Origin: Branchipolynoe longqiensis | Taxonomy: Eukaryota; Annelida; Polychaeta; Phyllodocida; Polynoidae | Assembly: GCA_030323885.1 (NCBI GenBank) | Contig: CM059191.1 | Coordinates: 102,100,292 to 102,164,291, forward strand | Length of the DNA stretch: 64,000 nt | Reading direction: 5' to 3' | Shown: positions 55,801 to 64,000 of the stretch, piece by piece | Layout of the letters: every line of letters starts with the position of its first letter | How positions within the stretch are numbered: the stretch's first letter is position 1 | The notes under the pieces: model-generated | Told to the model about the DNA's origin: nothing | Seen by the model: only the letters and a program-made list of their open reading frames with translations | Databases searched by the model: none | Program-made: the position numbers and the translations under genes

Positions 55801-57705
55801 AATCTTTTCGCAAGCTTTTATATAAGGTTGTTTTTCACCCCTGCTGTAAATACGGGGTGAATTTGCTTAAATCGAGGCTGTTCTAAAAACTGCCTCACAA
55901 TATTACACGGCACCTATTCCCACTCAACATATTCATTATTGCAGGCATCTAAGGCAGCATTATGAGATGGGTAGAAATTAACTTAATTTAAACCAGTCTT
56001 CACTTCAGTTCAGTCGACATTAAATTCATTGGAGTCAGGAATTATTCACCCTACTAGATAAAGTATTCATCCTGTACTCGCAGTACACGGGTGAATACCA
56101 ACCCTATATAAAAACGGTCGAAAAAGCGGGTTAAAGAATTGAAGAGCCTAATTTCACAATCTAAGAAGGGACAATTATTCTTTACATATGTCTTATTGAT
56201 AGCCCGCTACCTTTGAGTTGAAAAATATAATATAATATCTAGTTTAATAAGATTTTAAAGTGAAATCGACGGCGTTCTGCGGCCGCCATCTTGTCTTTTT
56301 GCATTCTCTCCCATTTCACCAACTCTGTTCTGATATAAGTAACCATTTGACACTGGTGCCAGGCATTCTACTTCTTGTTCCATACTAACGCTATTTTCGC
56401 CCGTATTTATATAAATAAGGCTGGTCTTCACCCGTGTACTACAAGTACCGGGTGAATCTTTTATCTAATACCTACGGTCCTACCCTACAAAGGCTACATG
56501 AAGTACACAATTATACATTTTTCACACCTATTTTAGTATTTATTACACGAAATAGTTGATACCAAAATAAGTCGGTGTCCCTTTTATTGGGAGAATTTTT
56601 CAAACATAAAACTGAGGTAATTTAGAGTCGTAACGTAATTTAGATCACGCTCTACTGCAAACTGATCTTGACAACTTATATAGATGGTCACAAGATTGGC
56701 AACTCGGCTTCAATGAGAGCAAATGCAAAGTCATCCACCTGGGTAAAAATAATGTCAAACGACTCTACAAATTGAGCAACACCACTCTACAGGCGGAGAA
56801 TGAAGAGAAAGACCGTGGCATTATTATCGACAGTGAACTCAAGTTCCACAAACACATAGCTGCAGCTATTAATAAGGCTTCCAGGATGCTTGGCCTCATA
56901 AGACTAAGAGCTACCTTCACATGTCTGGACGAAAGTACCCTCCCGCGTCTGTACACAGCTATGGTACGTCCTCACCTTGAGTATGGCAATGTAATTTGGT
57001 CACCGCGCTACAAACTGGACACCAACGAAATCGAAAAGATTCAGCGAAGAGCCACAAAGCTAATCCCCAACTTGAGGAATGTGCCATATGAGGAAAGATT
57101 AGTCTCACTGAAGCTCCCATCACTATTGTATCGCAGAAGACGTGGTGACATGATACAAGTGTTCAAAATTGTAAAGGGAATTGACCGCATAGCCATAGAC
57201 CCCAAACATATTCTTTCCCCAGCAACCTGAATCCACCATTCACACAAGAGGTCATGAACACAAGCTCTACAAAAACAGATGCAATCTGGAACTTCGGAAG
57301 CACTTCTTCAGCCAAAGAATAATAACTGACTGGAACTCACTACCTGATGTCATCTCAAGCCCTACCCTGAACTGTTTTAAAGCTAGAATATTTCAATATA
57401 TCAATAGACCGATTTTGGAAAAACGAGCAGTATAAAACTCCGAACTGACTTTCAAGTATTGCAGAATAGAGACCGAAAAACCAACAGGCAATTATGCCTT
57501 CAACATTTCGTACATCTGGTATCAAGGTATCAAGGTAACTACTAACTCAAGTAACTGTCTAACTCTAAGTACGACCGAATCGAATCATTTGGGCGATAAT
57601 ATAAGTTTAACTCACGATTTCCTTCACTGGGACAGTGCTTAAATCACTTAGACTAAGATCCAACTCCTTTCCATCAAGTTTGTCTTTGATGCTCTCTTTA
57701 GGCAT
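43818..57705 (-). CDS. LRRC59: LRRC59, leucine-rich repeat-containing protein 59, complete, seven coding exons
   Basis: Exons: 57705-57616, 49354-49295, 48396-48133, 46727-46655, 46296-46135, 45104-45048, 44215-43818. All introns start GT and end AG and every phase matches, giving 367 residues plus stop. Residues 1-30 start [19 protein letters not shown]. About four leucine-rich repeats follow (consensus DLSxNxLxxLP near 39-50, 62-73, 85-96, 105-115), then a [11 protein letters not shown] segment, a charged Lys/Glu/Arg-rich coiled coil (about 150-216), one transmembrane helix (about 240-262) and a 105-residue Tyr/Ser-rich tail. Family knowledge: LRRC59 (p34) sits in the ER membrane and nuclear envelope with the LRR side in the cytosol, binds ribosomes and helps import of some cargo. 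The match covers LRRs, coiled coil and TM in order. The tail is longer than in vertebrates, whose protein is about 307 residues. Intron 1 (8.3 kb) is stuffed with retroelements. Confidence 0.96.
44172..44460 (-). repeat. Degenerate tandem copies of the 5' end of LRRC59 exon 7
   Basis: The exon start and acceptor (44172-44250) are followed by three diverged copies beginning near 44257, 44330 and 44411, each with ACTGTCRAMCAGGGCC and CTACCGTTATTGGT blocks. They carry coding-like sequence of the TM-encoding part into intron 6. Confidence 0.75.
44866..45627. repeat. 90-bp inverted repeat bracketing LRRC59 exon 6
   Basis: 44866-44956 (GAACTGGCATCCCTGCTTCT through pyrimidine tract to CATTCATTCATT) is the near-perfect reverse complement of 45538-45627. 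Exon 6 (45104-45048) lies in the 580-bp loop. A purine-rich (GGAAGG)n tract fills 45360-45500. Confidence 0.85.
46445..46535 (+). mobile_element. SINE tail fragment in LRRC59 intron 4
   Basis: CACTGTCACAAGTCCGTACC, CCTTAGATGTTGCCAGGATG, CAACAACCAACC tail. Confidence 0.75.
46740..47320. other. LRRC59 intron 3 DNA, unassigned
   Basis: A GA run at 46838-46851 and no other recognised feature. Confidence 0.35.
47325..47450 (-). mobile_element. SINE head fragment in LRRC59 intron 3
   Basis: Minus strand: GACAGGATGGCCGAATGAGT head and GGGTTCGAGTCCCGGTCGAG B-box. A short tail fragment of the same family is at 47555-47610. Confidence 0.75.
47698..48090 (+). mobile_element. Possible solo LTR or retroelement end
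   Basis: CTATATAAGCAATAAACCAG (TATA and AATAAA-like signals together), a pyrimidine-rich stretch and a terminal CTACA near 48080 look like an LTR. No second copy or target duplication is visible. Confidence 0.3.
48935..49247. mobile_element. TTAA MITE (first family) in LRRC59 intron 2
   Basis: 313 bp between TTAAGGTTGCGTAGTCCGAT and ATCGGACTATGCAGCTTTAA. It lies just 48 bp downstream (in gene sense) of exon 2. Confidence 0.85.
49425..49860 (-). mobile_element. Two SINE tail fragments around a tRNA-like head, LRRC59 intron 1
   Basis: Minus-strand tails of the main family at 49425-49545 and 49778-49860. Between them (49665-49735) is a different tRNA-like head with GGATTCGAATCCTGC and TAATGTTAACACGC. 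The second tail abuts the truncated 5' LTR at 49858. Confidence 0.65.
49858..49934 (+). repeat. 5' LTR, 3' part only
   Basis: 77 bp, nearly identical to 55564-55640 (TAATAAAGCATTGAGTAACT, ACTTTACA end). The first 57 bp are missing and replaced by a SINE tail. Confidence 0.88.
49934..51091 (+). pseudogene. Gag and aspartic protease of the gypsy-type element
   Basis: A 385-residue open frame. The first ATG overlaps the LTR end and primer site; Met11 is a more likely start. Residues 1-200 are gag-like, followed by a CCHC zinc knuckle (C260, C263, H268, C273), an extra Cys-rich patch (about 239-253) and a retropepsin active site [11 protein letters not shown] near 333-343. The frame stops at 51091 soon after the protease. 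Since the following pol sequence is broken and mostly missing, the element cannot move by itself. Confidence 0.88.
51107..51470 (+). pseudogene. Start of gypsy-type reverse transcriptase, broken
   Basis: Two overlapping frames give [11 protein letters not shown] and then [32 protein letters not shown] and IRICLDP, the N-terminal part of Ty3/gypsy RT. A frameshift near 51340 and the LINE fragment at 51471 destroy it. Confidence 0.85.
51471..51514 (-). mobile_element. RTE-like LINE 3' end fragment in the gypsy RT region
   Basis: CATCATCATCATGCTGTCAG and CAAAGACTGCTTTCATTACT match the 3' end at 33117-33165. It cuts the gypsy pol frame. Confidence 0.75.
51930..52375. mobile_element. 5'-truncated copy of the GTTCACACACGGGC MITE
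   Basis: Starts in the middle of the family at GAGAGTGTGGGTTCGACCTA and keeps the right end GTGTGTGAACGGGGCT. It lies in the ruined interior of the gypsy element. Confidence 0.75.
52376..53780. other. Unassigned DNA inside LRRC59 intron 1
   Basis: AT-rich, with recurring ATGTGACACCA motifs (near 53092 and 53412, again at 54352). No gene recognised; an open frame at 53429-53782 has no family features. Confidence 0.35.
53781..53974. mobile_element. Young hairpin MITE, 73-bp arms
   Basis: Left arm 53781-53853 and right arm 53902-53974 are inverted copies with three mismatches; the loop is 48 bp. Begins AGTAGTATAGTAGGGTTCTA. Target duplication not obvious. Confidence 0.85.
53975..54888. other. 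Unassigned DNA inside LRRC59 intron 1
   Basis: No recognised gene or repeat apart from one ATGTGACACCA motif. Confidence 0.3.
54999..55365 (-). mobile_element. Short non-autonomous LINE-type element with (GAA)n tail and 43-bp target duplication
   Basis: Minus strand: starts near GCTACCTTGTCGTGGTGGGT, ends with ACGGGTGAAGAAGAAGAAG. The 43 bp before it (54956-54998) are repeated after it (55366-55408) with one mismatch, starting TACATCAAAACCAGAGACTG. A third, earlier copy of the 43-mer at 54889-54931 shows the sequence was already tandem. The low-copy 5' block resembles 5' regions of RTE-like LINEs; that link is from memory. Confidence 0.65.
55507..55640 (+). repeat. 3' LTR, complete, 134 bp
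   Basis: Starts TGTTATGTATG and ends TTTACA; preceded by the polypurine tract GAAAGGAAGGAAGA (55493-55506). AATAAA lies at 55581. Confidence 0.85.
55641..56600. mobile_element. Fragments of a GGGTGAAT / TATATAAGG repeat family
   Basis: Blocks TTTATATAAGGTTGTTTTTC...ACGGGGTGAAT (55817-55862), its inverse at 56045-56115 and another at 56405-56465 form imperfect inverted pairs. A relative is at 16305-16380. Class unknown. Confidence 0.5.
56640..57545 (+). pseudogene. CR1/L2-like LINE, 3' end of ORF2 and tail
   Basis: From 56650 the plus frame carries [20 protein letters not shown], then [34 protein letters not shown] and [16 protein letters not shown], the C-terminal end of a non-LTR reverse transcriptase. 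A stop at 57230 precedes further homology in another frame. The tail ends in ATCAAGGTATCAAGGTAACT repeats (57520-57545), typical of CR1/L2-type 3' ends. 5'-truncated, in LRRC59 intron 1, antisense to the gene. Confidence 0.85.
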
Positions 57706-58239
57706 CTTGCAATATATCTAAGTCACAAACCGAAAGACAAACTGAGCGTTTATCAAAAATATCAGTCAACTCTCCACGCCCACGTCAGCGGATGTTGCAA
57801 AGTGAGAAATGTACCCAGAATGCCCCACGACCTTCACATGTTCCGTTTTCGAAGAGGTTACTATAGAACGTACCGGCTATGGTGAGTTATAAAGCAATTT
57901 TCCAAACTGTTCCAGTATTTGCGGTTGTCATGCTGAATTATGTATGCCAATAATGTATTTGGAGCACATTTCAACTATGTCACATCAAAAGGGATTTCCA
58001 GAACACCTAAATATCCTTGCGTCAGCCCACATTTTCCCAGATCGCCCCAATTATCGCTCATTAGGTATGTGCCAACAATTTCCAAACCCCTTCAATTATG
58101 AAACAAAAGGCACCACTGGAAAGAGCTTAAAACTCCATTTAACATGACACCAAGATTATGGGAATAGGTGGAGTATTAAGGAAGCTATGGCCTTTTCCAA
58201 CTCTGAAATTGGTCATTATTTTCTTACATAAAATTAAGG
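57706..58239. other. LRRC59 upstream region
   Basis: About 150 bp upstream of the ATG are free of repeats; no TATA box is seen on the minus strand. The rest is unassigned. Confidence 0.4.
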
Positions 58240-58692
58240 TATAGAGGGGGTGTAATGACGTCACGAGACAACTTCCGCTGGCCATATTGGATTACATATG
58301 AAAGGCTTGGAAGTGCTTACATTGTGTTTATTTACCAATTTGTTGGTTTATTTACCAATTTGTTGGTTTATTTGTCACTGTTTTGAGCAGTTTGGCCTCA
58401 AAAGTTGGGAGAAATGGGTTTTTTGATGGAGGAGAAATATTTTTTTAATCATGTAGCCTCACATCGTTGCTAAAGCGCAGTATGTTGACACTTTGAATGC
58501 TCTGTTGAAGAATTAGATAGGTTCAGGCAGTACCCACTAGGTGGCGCCACACACTTTAGCAGCCCAAATTATAGGTAGGCCCAATGGTGGCTGTAGTGTT
58601 CTTGGTATATGACAGGGGCGCCATAGGTGGTATTAAGTGTACTCCAAGATGGCTAACTGCTAAGTGATGACATCACATGCACTCCCTCTATA
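58240..58692. mobile_element. MITE with TATAGAGGGGGTGTAATGACG ends
   Basis: TATAGAGGGGGTGTAATGAC at the left, GACATCACATGCACTCCCTC-TATA at the right. About 120 bp longer than the copy at 28696 because of an insertion near 58400-58610. Confidence 0.78.
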
Positions 58693-58758
58693 AGCACTAG
58701 ATTTCTGTGACCGAAATTGGTGACTCATTCTCCGACCAATAAGCCACCACATACTTAG

Positions 58759-59136
58759 ATTGTAGCTCCTCTATTGCATTCCGCCTCGCGCCAATTCTGA
58801 GTGCCTCATCAGAATTTTCCCAAACTCAACAGTATATAAGATTAATAATGGCTACACATTCCAGTTAACTTAAAAAAAATTCCAGATTGATATAAAAGGG
58901 TGAATTTGCAGGTTGAAATTGAGTGAAACTTTTGAAGTTATTATTGAATTGTAGCTCCTCTATTGCATTCCGCCTCGTGCCAATTCTGAGTGCCTAGTCA
59001 CAATTTCCCCAAACTCAACAGTATATAAGTTTAATAATGGCTACACATTCCAGTTAACTTTTAAAAAATTCCAGATTGATATAAAAGGGTGAATTTGCAG
59101 GTTGAAATTGAGTGAAACTTTTGAAGTTATTATTGG
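58759..59136 (+). repeat. 189-bp tandem duplication
   Basis: 58759-58947 and 58948-59136 are about 97% identical, starting ATTGTAGCTCCTCTATTGCA. Confidence 0.88.
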
Positions 59137-59168
59137 AATTGCAAAACTTCACCAAATTGAAATATTGT

Positions 59169-60240
59169 TAAAGTTGCATGGTCCGATGAAATATAATTTT
59201 GTCAAAATTAAAACAACTACTTACATTTGATCCTATATATCCAACTTAGATACTGGTGTATTAGCTAATGATTTGGGACAGCATATACAGAATAACCAGT
59301 GGATTTATAAGCTCACCCCTTTAGACACTCACTTTGAAACACCCATTAGGCAAGGAGGCCATTAACCAACTAGGCCAATCTCTTGACCTCATTAGCCTCC
59401 CCCCTCCCCCAACCAAGTAGGCCTTCTGTGCAGGGCCATAGAGGGGAAGGGGAAATGAGGTGGGTGTGTATGTGTCTGTGTTTCCTGACCTGACTTTACA
59501 GAGACACAGAGACAGACATCCACACACATACATACATACACACACATACATACATACACACACACAGACACATAGATAGACACAGACAGACATGCACACA
59601 CAGACACAGAAGCACACATACATTCACACCCCTGACATACACAGACACACATACACCCGACCTGACTTTGCAGAGAGAGAGACAGACACCTAGACAGACA
59701 CACACAGACAGAGGCAGACACACATACATACACACACAGACTACAGACACACACACAAACATAAACACACAGAAACATAGACAGACACACACAGACATAT
59801 ACATACCCACACATACACAGAAACACACAGATAGACACACACAGACATACATAGACAGACAGACAGACACAAGCAAACAACATACACACATTATATTTGG
59901 TTAAAAACCCTAGTACCATTGGCCTATGGCACTAATCCGTTCCCAGAATATTCCAATCCAAACAGAAATACCTACCTACAGTCCTGTCAGGTTCCAGGAT
60001 TAGTAGGTCATCTCACATCACATGGTCACCGCGAGATGACCATCTGGGTCATAGTCACAAGACTTTTGGCAAGCTTGTCAAAATTATTTTTGGTTCTTTC
60101 AGCTCAAATTACTTCAAAGCTAATCATCTTTAATCAAAATCACTCCGGACTAATGATTAGTAGCTCGTAATGATCAATTTGATATATTTATCTAAAAAAT
60201 GAGACAATAATTCAAATGCCATCGGACCATGCAACTTTAA
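59169..60240. mobile_element. TTAA MITE (first family) with a ~0.7 kb insertion
   Basis: Ends TTAAAGTTGCATGGTCCGAT and, reversed, TTAAAGTTGCATGGTCCGAT match over 20 bp. Family-like sequence stops near 59310 and resumes near 60050. The insert holds a CA/GA-rich stretch (59480-59890) and is of unknown type. Confidence 0.75.
59480..59890. repeat. CACAGACA-type simple repeat
   Basis: Irregular (CA)n with CAGACA and CATACA variants. Open frames here are artefacts. Confidence 0.9.
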
Positions 60241-60672
60241 ACTAAGCTGTAAAGGGATTCCCATACTACATAATAGACAAGAATAATCAAGATTGGCCAA
60301 TGAAAACCAATCATAGAGGGTTTTTCTAGACCCCTACAAAAAAAATGTGCGATTGGCTGGATCAGTTTTGTTGTAAGAAAATATCCGCCGCTAGTCGCCG
60401 TTTGCGCAAATACCTACATTTATTAGCTGATGGAAGTGGTCAGTTGGACTCTGCGAGTGCCGCTTCAGTTCCCGTTGGAAGGTATGCCTAATTTCACACA
60501 CAGTAAACCAGTACTAGGCATAGTGCAAAGCTCAACAAAAAATGGATAGGTCTAGCCCTAGGTGGTCGAGAAATTGGTTTACATAATTTGTGGCATATCA
60601 TAAAAATTAATTAATGCTGATATTGCCCCATATAGTTCTACTTCTAGTAATTTTGATGCAACACTACCTTTG
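60241..60672. other. Intergenic DNA, unassigned
   Basis: No gene or repeat recognised. Confidence 0.35.
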
Positions 60673-60957
60673 CATACCTGCCAACTATTACGATTTTGGC
60701 GGAATAATTACGATTTTTTTATTCTCATTCCGCCCTACGAATTATAAACATATTATTCCGCTTTTTGGCAGCTCAGATTAAAATGTCTAAAATATCTCTG
60801 AAAATGCACCAGAATGCACCATTTTTTATGTATTTTTCAAATTTTTCCGGGGGGGGGGCCATGGCCCCAGACCCCCCCTAGAACGCTTGCGCGACTCGCT
60901 TCGCTCGGATGGATTTCTATTATTAGGATTTTCGTTTAACAAAAGTTGGCAGGTATG
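60673..60957. mobile_element. 285-bp transposon with CATACCTGCCAACT ends
   Basis: Perfect 14-bp inverted ends and a perfect CCTTTG duplication (60667-60672 and 60958-60963). Inside are a palindromic GGGGGGCCATGGCCCC block and a GACTCGCTTCGCTCGG block. No gene. Superfamily not assigned. Confidence 0.8.
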
Positions 60958-61304
60958 CCTTTGGTAACATAAATATCTATTGTCAAGGTATATCGATTCC
61001 AGTACTGTGAAATTGGCTGATACAGGGCGTATGGCTACTGTATGCGTGGCGTATAGCGACGTATACAAAACATATAGCGATGTATACTCGGTGTGCTGGG
61101 ACGTGTAGTGCCGGTTGGAGGCGACAGTTTCAGTGTATGAGTAACGCACAACGACTTATGGTCAACATACACCTAGCGTGTCGACGTGTGCGTAGTGTGT
61201 GCATAACATATTCAAAACTTATGTGTAATGTGTGCAAAGCGTATTCGTGATATATGCAATCACATTTAGGCCACGCCCTTGTCACGTGAATGGTCAACGA
61301 CGGG

Positions 61305-61312
61305 TATAAATA
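61305..61312 (+). promoter_or_regulatory. TATA box of element C MADF gene
   Basis: TATAAATA 36 bp upstream of the ATG at 61348, the same position as in elements A and B. Confidence 0.7.
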
Positions 61313-61347
61313 CCTAGGAGTTTTGGCTCTCTCCATGCAAAGCGACC

Positions 61348-63180
61348 ATGCCTGCCAAGAAGAACATCACAGCTTCAGCTGCCTGCAAGGCTGCTATCAC
61401 TATGGGACTAGGTCGTGGGAGAGGCAGGAAGAAGCAGATTCTGCCAGCATCACCATCACCATCGCCGGTGTCATCACCTGCTTCCTCACCACACCACTCT
61501 CCAGCACACCACTCTCCATCACACCACTCTCCATCTAGCCAGCCTGAAGAGATGGAGTTGGAGACCCAGATGCAGAGCCAGAGCCACACACGGCCCCACT
61601 CCAGGTCTCCATCTCCTGCTTCCCATGGGAGCTCGTGTGTGTCATCCATCGCCTCGGCCTCCGGCTTCACCTTGGCCAAGAAGAAGAGGGCGGAAAAAAG
61701 TGGCTGTTCTCCGTCGTTAGCCGAGGAGGATAGGATGTTGGATTTCCTCCAGGAGAACCCAGTCATATGGAACATTAAAATGACTGACTACAGGTGGTCT
61801 GACAAGAAGAGCAAGATGTGCGAGGACCAGGCAAACCAGATGGGGAGGATATCTGTGCATCTGCAGGGGTGGTTCAAGTCGCTGAGGGACACAAACACGA
61901 GGCTTCACAAAAAGAAGAGCGGCGACAGAGCCCCCAAACTGACTGAGAGGGAGCTGTGGATAATGCAGAGGTTCGGTTTCCTGCGGTCAGTCGTCAGGCC
62001 TGAGCCCTGCAGAACTGTAAGTACAAAATCTTTTATCCTTCTGGGCAGTCTGCGCATTAGCATTCTGGTAAAACCCATATTATTGTGGACAAGTCGAAGA
62101 AGCGATATATATTTTATTTACATTATTAATCTGGAGAAATCAATTTAATTATTTTATGTGATATATTTGTTGTTGTTCTTTATCGTTGAGTTTTGTTGTT
62201 GACTTCATTTGTGGAAACATTGATTTGCATTCATGTTACTTAGGTTATTTTATGATTTTGTCTTGCAGGTGATGGCTGCCAAGGATGCTGCGCAGGGGGA
62301 TCTCGACGCTGCCAAAAATGTCTGCGCTGATCTCCAGATTGGGCTGGAGGAAGAGGTTCCGGCAACACCTCCCACTGCAGTCCAAGAACGGGCAAATGGG
62401 AAGCGGACAGCCCCAGATGACACAAACCTGCTGGCAGCCATCCACAAGCAGTTCGGCGGGTCTGGGGAACTGCTGAAGGGCCTGCAGACGCCTCCACCTA
62501 CGCCACATTCTCCAACTACGTGCTGAACTCTCTTATGATGATGCCCTCAGCACGCTTCAGGAATACGCGGGCAGCGATCAGCCGCATTCTGTCACAGAGG
62601 TGGGAGGACGCATGTGGCTCCAGTGGCTCCTGTGGTTTGTGCGCCTCCTGCGGGGCCTTCTCAAAGTGAGCTGTACCAGCCCCAGCCCCAGCACTGGACC
62701 CACCAGCCACCACCGGCATCACCATGGGCGTCACAAACCCAGGACTATGTCCAGCAGTATATGGTGCAGCAGCCGCAGCCTGTGGTGCAGCAGCTGCAGC
62801 CAGTCTTGCCTCTGCCTCAGCTGGAGCCACGCCCCTCTGTGGTGCCTGCACCTCAGCCTCAACTTCGGCCACTTTGTATGGCTGTTCACACCATGCCTGC
62901 TCCTGCACCCTCTCACCGGCAACCTGCTGCCAGCACTGTGAGTGTACCCGGGGCCTCAACTCCAGTTGCCAGTGGCAGTTCCACTCACACAGCAGCGGCA
63001 ACTGGAACGTCAATAGGGTCACCTAGCCAAACGTCCGATGGACTCTTGAACTTGTTGGGGCTGTCGGGGATCTCCTGTGTGTTGGGGGTATCTAATTTAG
63101 ACCTCTCCCCTCGTCAGTCCCGATGTTACCATTGGGGGGACCCAATGATGATAAGTGAATGTGTAGATATGTATAAATAG
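61348..63180 (+). pseudogene. MADF-domain accessory gene of Harbinger element C, frameshifted in exon 2
   Basis: Exon 1 61348-62016 starts ATG after a TATAAATA box, encodes MPAKKNITASAACKAAI, a GLGRGRGRKKQ basic motif, HHSP repeats and an intact MADF-like domain (MLDFLQENPVIWNIKMTDYR, GWFKSLRDTNTRLHKKK). The intron is 62017-62268 (GTAAGT...CTTGCAG), phase 0. Exon 2 starts VMAAKDAAQGDLDAA, then the frame reaches a stop at 62526, while the conserved FSNYVLNSLMMMP block continues in the next frame. The Gln/Pro-rich tail (from about 62614) returns to the first frame and ends at 63180. Unlike the gene in B, exon 1 is undamaged, so C shows the original N-terminus to MADF junction. AATAAA follows at 63283. 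Confidence 0.85.
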
Positions 63181-63282
63181 GTGCTTATTATTATTATTTT
63201 CGTATGTTTATGATGTGTTTGTTCTTATGTTTATTATGTTATTATGTTCTTATGTATATGTATAAAGATGTTCTTGCTCTGT

Positions 63283-63288
63283 AATAAA
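63283..63288 (+). terminator. Polyadenylation signal of element C MADF gene
   Basis: AATAAA about 100 bp after the stop at 63180. Confidence 0.6.
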
Positions 63289-63299
63289 GATTTTGTTAA

Positions 63300-63781
63300 A
63301 CTAGATTTTTTTTGTCCGAGTTAAATAATGTCATAATGTAATTGTTATAAATTAAACTAAAAAGGATAAGAATTTAGCCAATGAAAATAAAAACAAATTA
63401 ATATTAATGAGAAAAGTACCTACCCTCACTTCCCCTCTCTTTTCGCCCTCTCTTCCCTGATCTCTTCTCTCTTTCCTCTGTCTTCCTCTCTCTCCCTCTC
63501 TGAGCTGTGTTATTAGTATACATAAAATAGTATATTAAACTAGGTTATGCTGTCGGAGTTTAATTCTTCTAAAAAAGAGAGGAAATAGTATTTTAAACTA
63601 GATTTGGGTCTGAGTTTAATTAGGTTATAACAAATTACATTCAAAACCTAATAAACCTGGCTGAGTTTTAAAATGTTATAACAAATTAAAATCAATATAC
63701 CTGGAGGTATATAAAAAGTATAACAGACATGTAATTGTGCTTTGATATGTAAAATTGATATAGTTTATTTATAATTAAATA
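63300..63781. other. 3' flank of element C MADF gene
   Basis: AT-rich with two degenerate repeats of TAAACTAGRTTWGGY...GAGTTTAATTAGGTTATA. Ends with the block shared with element B (10790-10840). Confidence 0.5.
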
Positions 63782-63920
63782 CATCATCGTCATGCTGTCG
63801 GTCGCGATGCGACAAAGACTGCTTTCATTACTTGACTGCCGCTCTCCATTTAGCTCTCTGCTGTGAGAGTGATGTCCATGAGTCGGTCTTAATGTCTCTC
63901 AGCTTCAGGTTTCTCTTGAT
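63782..63920 (-). mobile_element. RTE-like LINE 3' end fragment in element C
   Basis: About 98% identical to 33118-33252, including the CAT-rich tail and the RDIKTDSWTSL coding part. 5'-truncated insertion. Confidence 0.88.
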
Positions 63921-64000
63921 TATTGTCACTAGTTGTGTTGTGTTCCTCCTAGATGATTTTCCACTGTTGACGGAAGATGAGCTCGAGCAGCGCGTTCCTT

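Larger units (their letters stand above)
61020..64000 (+). mobile_element. Third Harbinger transposon (element C), cut by the window edge
   Basis: The MADF gene here is the closest relative of the gene in element B, and its 3' flank (63715-63780) matches the B segment that holds the nuclease poly(A) signal. The left end is eroded: only an ACAGGGCGTATGGC-like remnant near 61022 resembles the B end. Subterminal GCGTAT and GTGTGCRTA motifs fill 61025-61260. A 139-bp LINE fragment is inserted at 63782-63920. The nuclease gene, if kept, would lie beyond 64000 on the minus strand; the last 60 bases are too short to judge. Confidence 0.7.

Noticed and set aside
63940..64000. C-terminus of the element C nuclease on the minus strand
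   Set aside because: A short open stretch exists but shows no convincing match to the tail of the element B nuclease; too little sequence.

Overview
The window is a 64 kb piece of an invertebrate animal genome. The evidence is split genes with GT-AG introns, tRNA-derived SINEs, LINEs, a Ty3/gypsy-type LTR element, PIF/Harbinger DNA transposons and many small inverted-repeat elements (MITEs). Nothing is bacterial or organellar. The phylum cannot be fixed by eye; a marine invertebrate fits best.

Only two host genes are supported, both on the minus strand. (1) An unidentified multi-pass membrane protein has its first coding exon at 24871-24669 and a later exon at 102-1, running off the left edge. 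The codon phase matches across a 24.6 kb intron that holds most of the transposons in the left third. (2) LRRC59, a ribosome-binding ER leucine-rich-repeat protein, is complete: seven coding exons from 57705 down to 43818, all phases matching, encoding 367 residues. The rest is intron or intergenic DNA built of repeats.

Layout. 1-7.9 kb: exon of the membrane protein, two TTAA-type MITE families, a 1 kb Harbinger-type foldback nested in a TTAA MITE, and SINEs. 7.9-15.9 kb: two nested Harbinger transposons. The inner one (8001-12833) has 37-bp inverted repeats, an intact DDE nuclease and a MADF-domain partner with one frameshift. The outer one (7900-15892) has a TTA target duplication and a dead MADF gene. 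16.6-20.1 kb: duplicated MITEs and a 2.3 kb element with 26-bp perfect inverted repeats. 20.1-23.8 kb: a very GC-rich tandem of a long and a short version of the same unclassified element, with a tRNA-Glu-like sequence inside the long copy. 24-26.6 kb: a pogo-like foldback, exon 1 of the membrane protein and two upstream minisatellites. 27-43 kb: SINEs, a complex foldback, an RTE-like LINE split by a TTAA MITE, and further MITEs. 43.8-57.7 kb: LRRC59, whose 8.3 kb first intron holds a decayed gypsy element and a LINE 3' end. 58-64 kb: MITEs and a third Harbinger with a frame-broken MADF gene, cut by the window edge.

The two Harbinger genes work together: in this superfamily the nuclease cuts and joins DNA, while the MADF/Myb-like partner binds the transposon and carries the nuclease to it. 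The three MADF genes here are related but clearly diverged, so they represent three lineages. The most useful observations are nested insertions with readable empty sites, a TTAA target duplication shown by a reading frame that rejoins, partial copies of the LRRC59 last exon on both of its sides, and the GC-rich tandem element.
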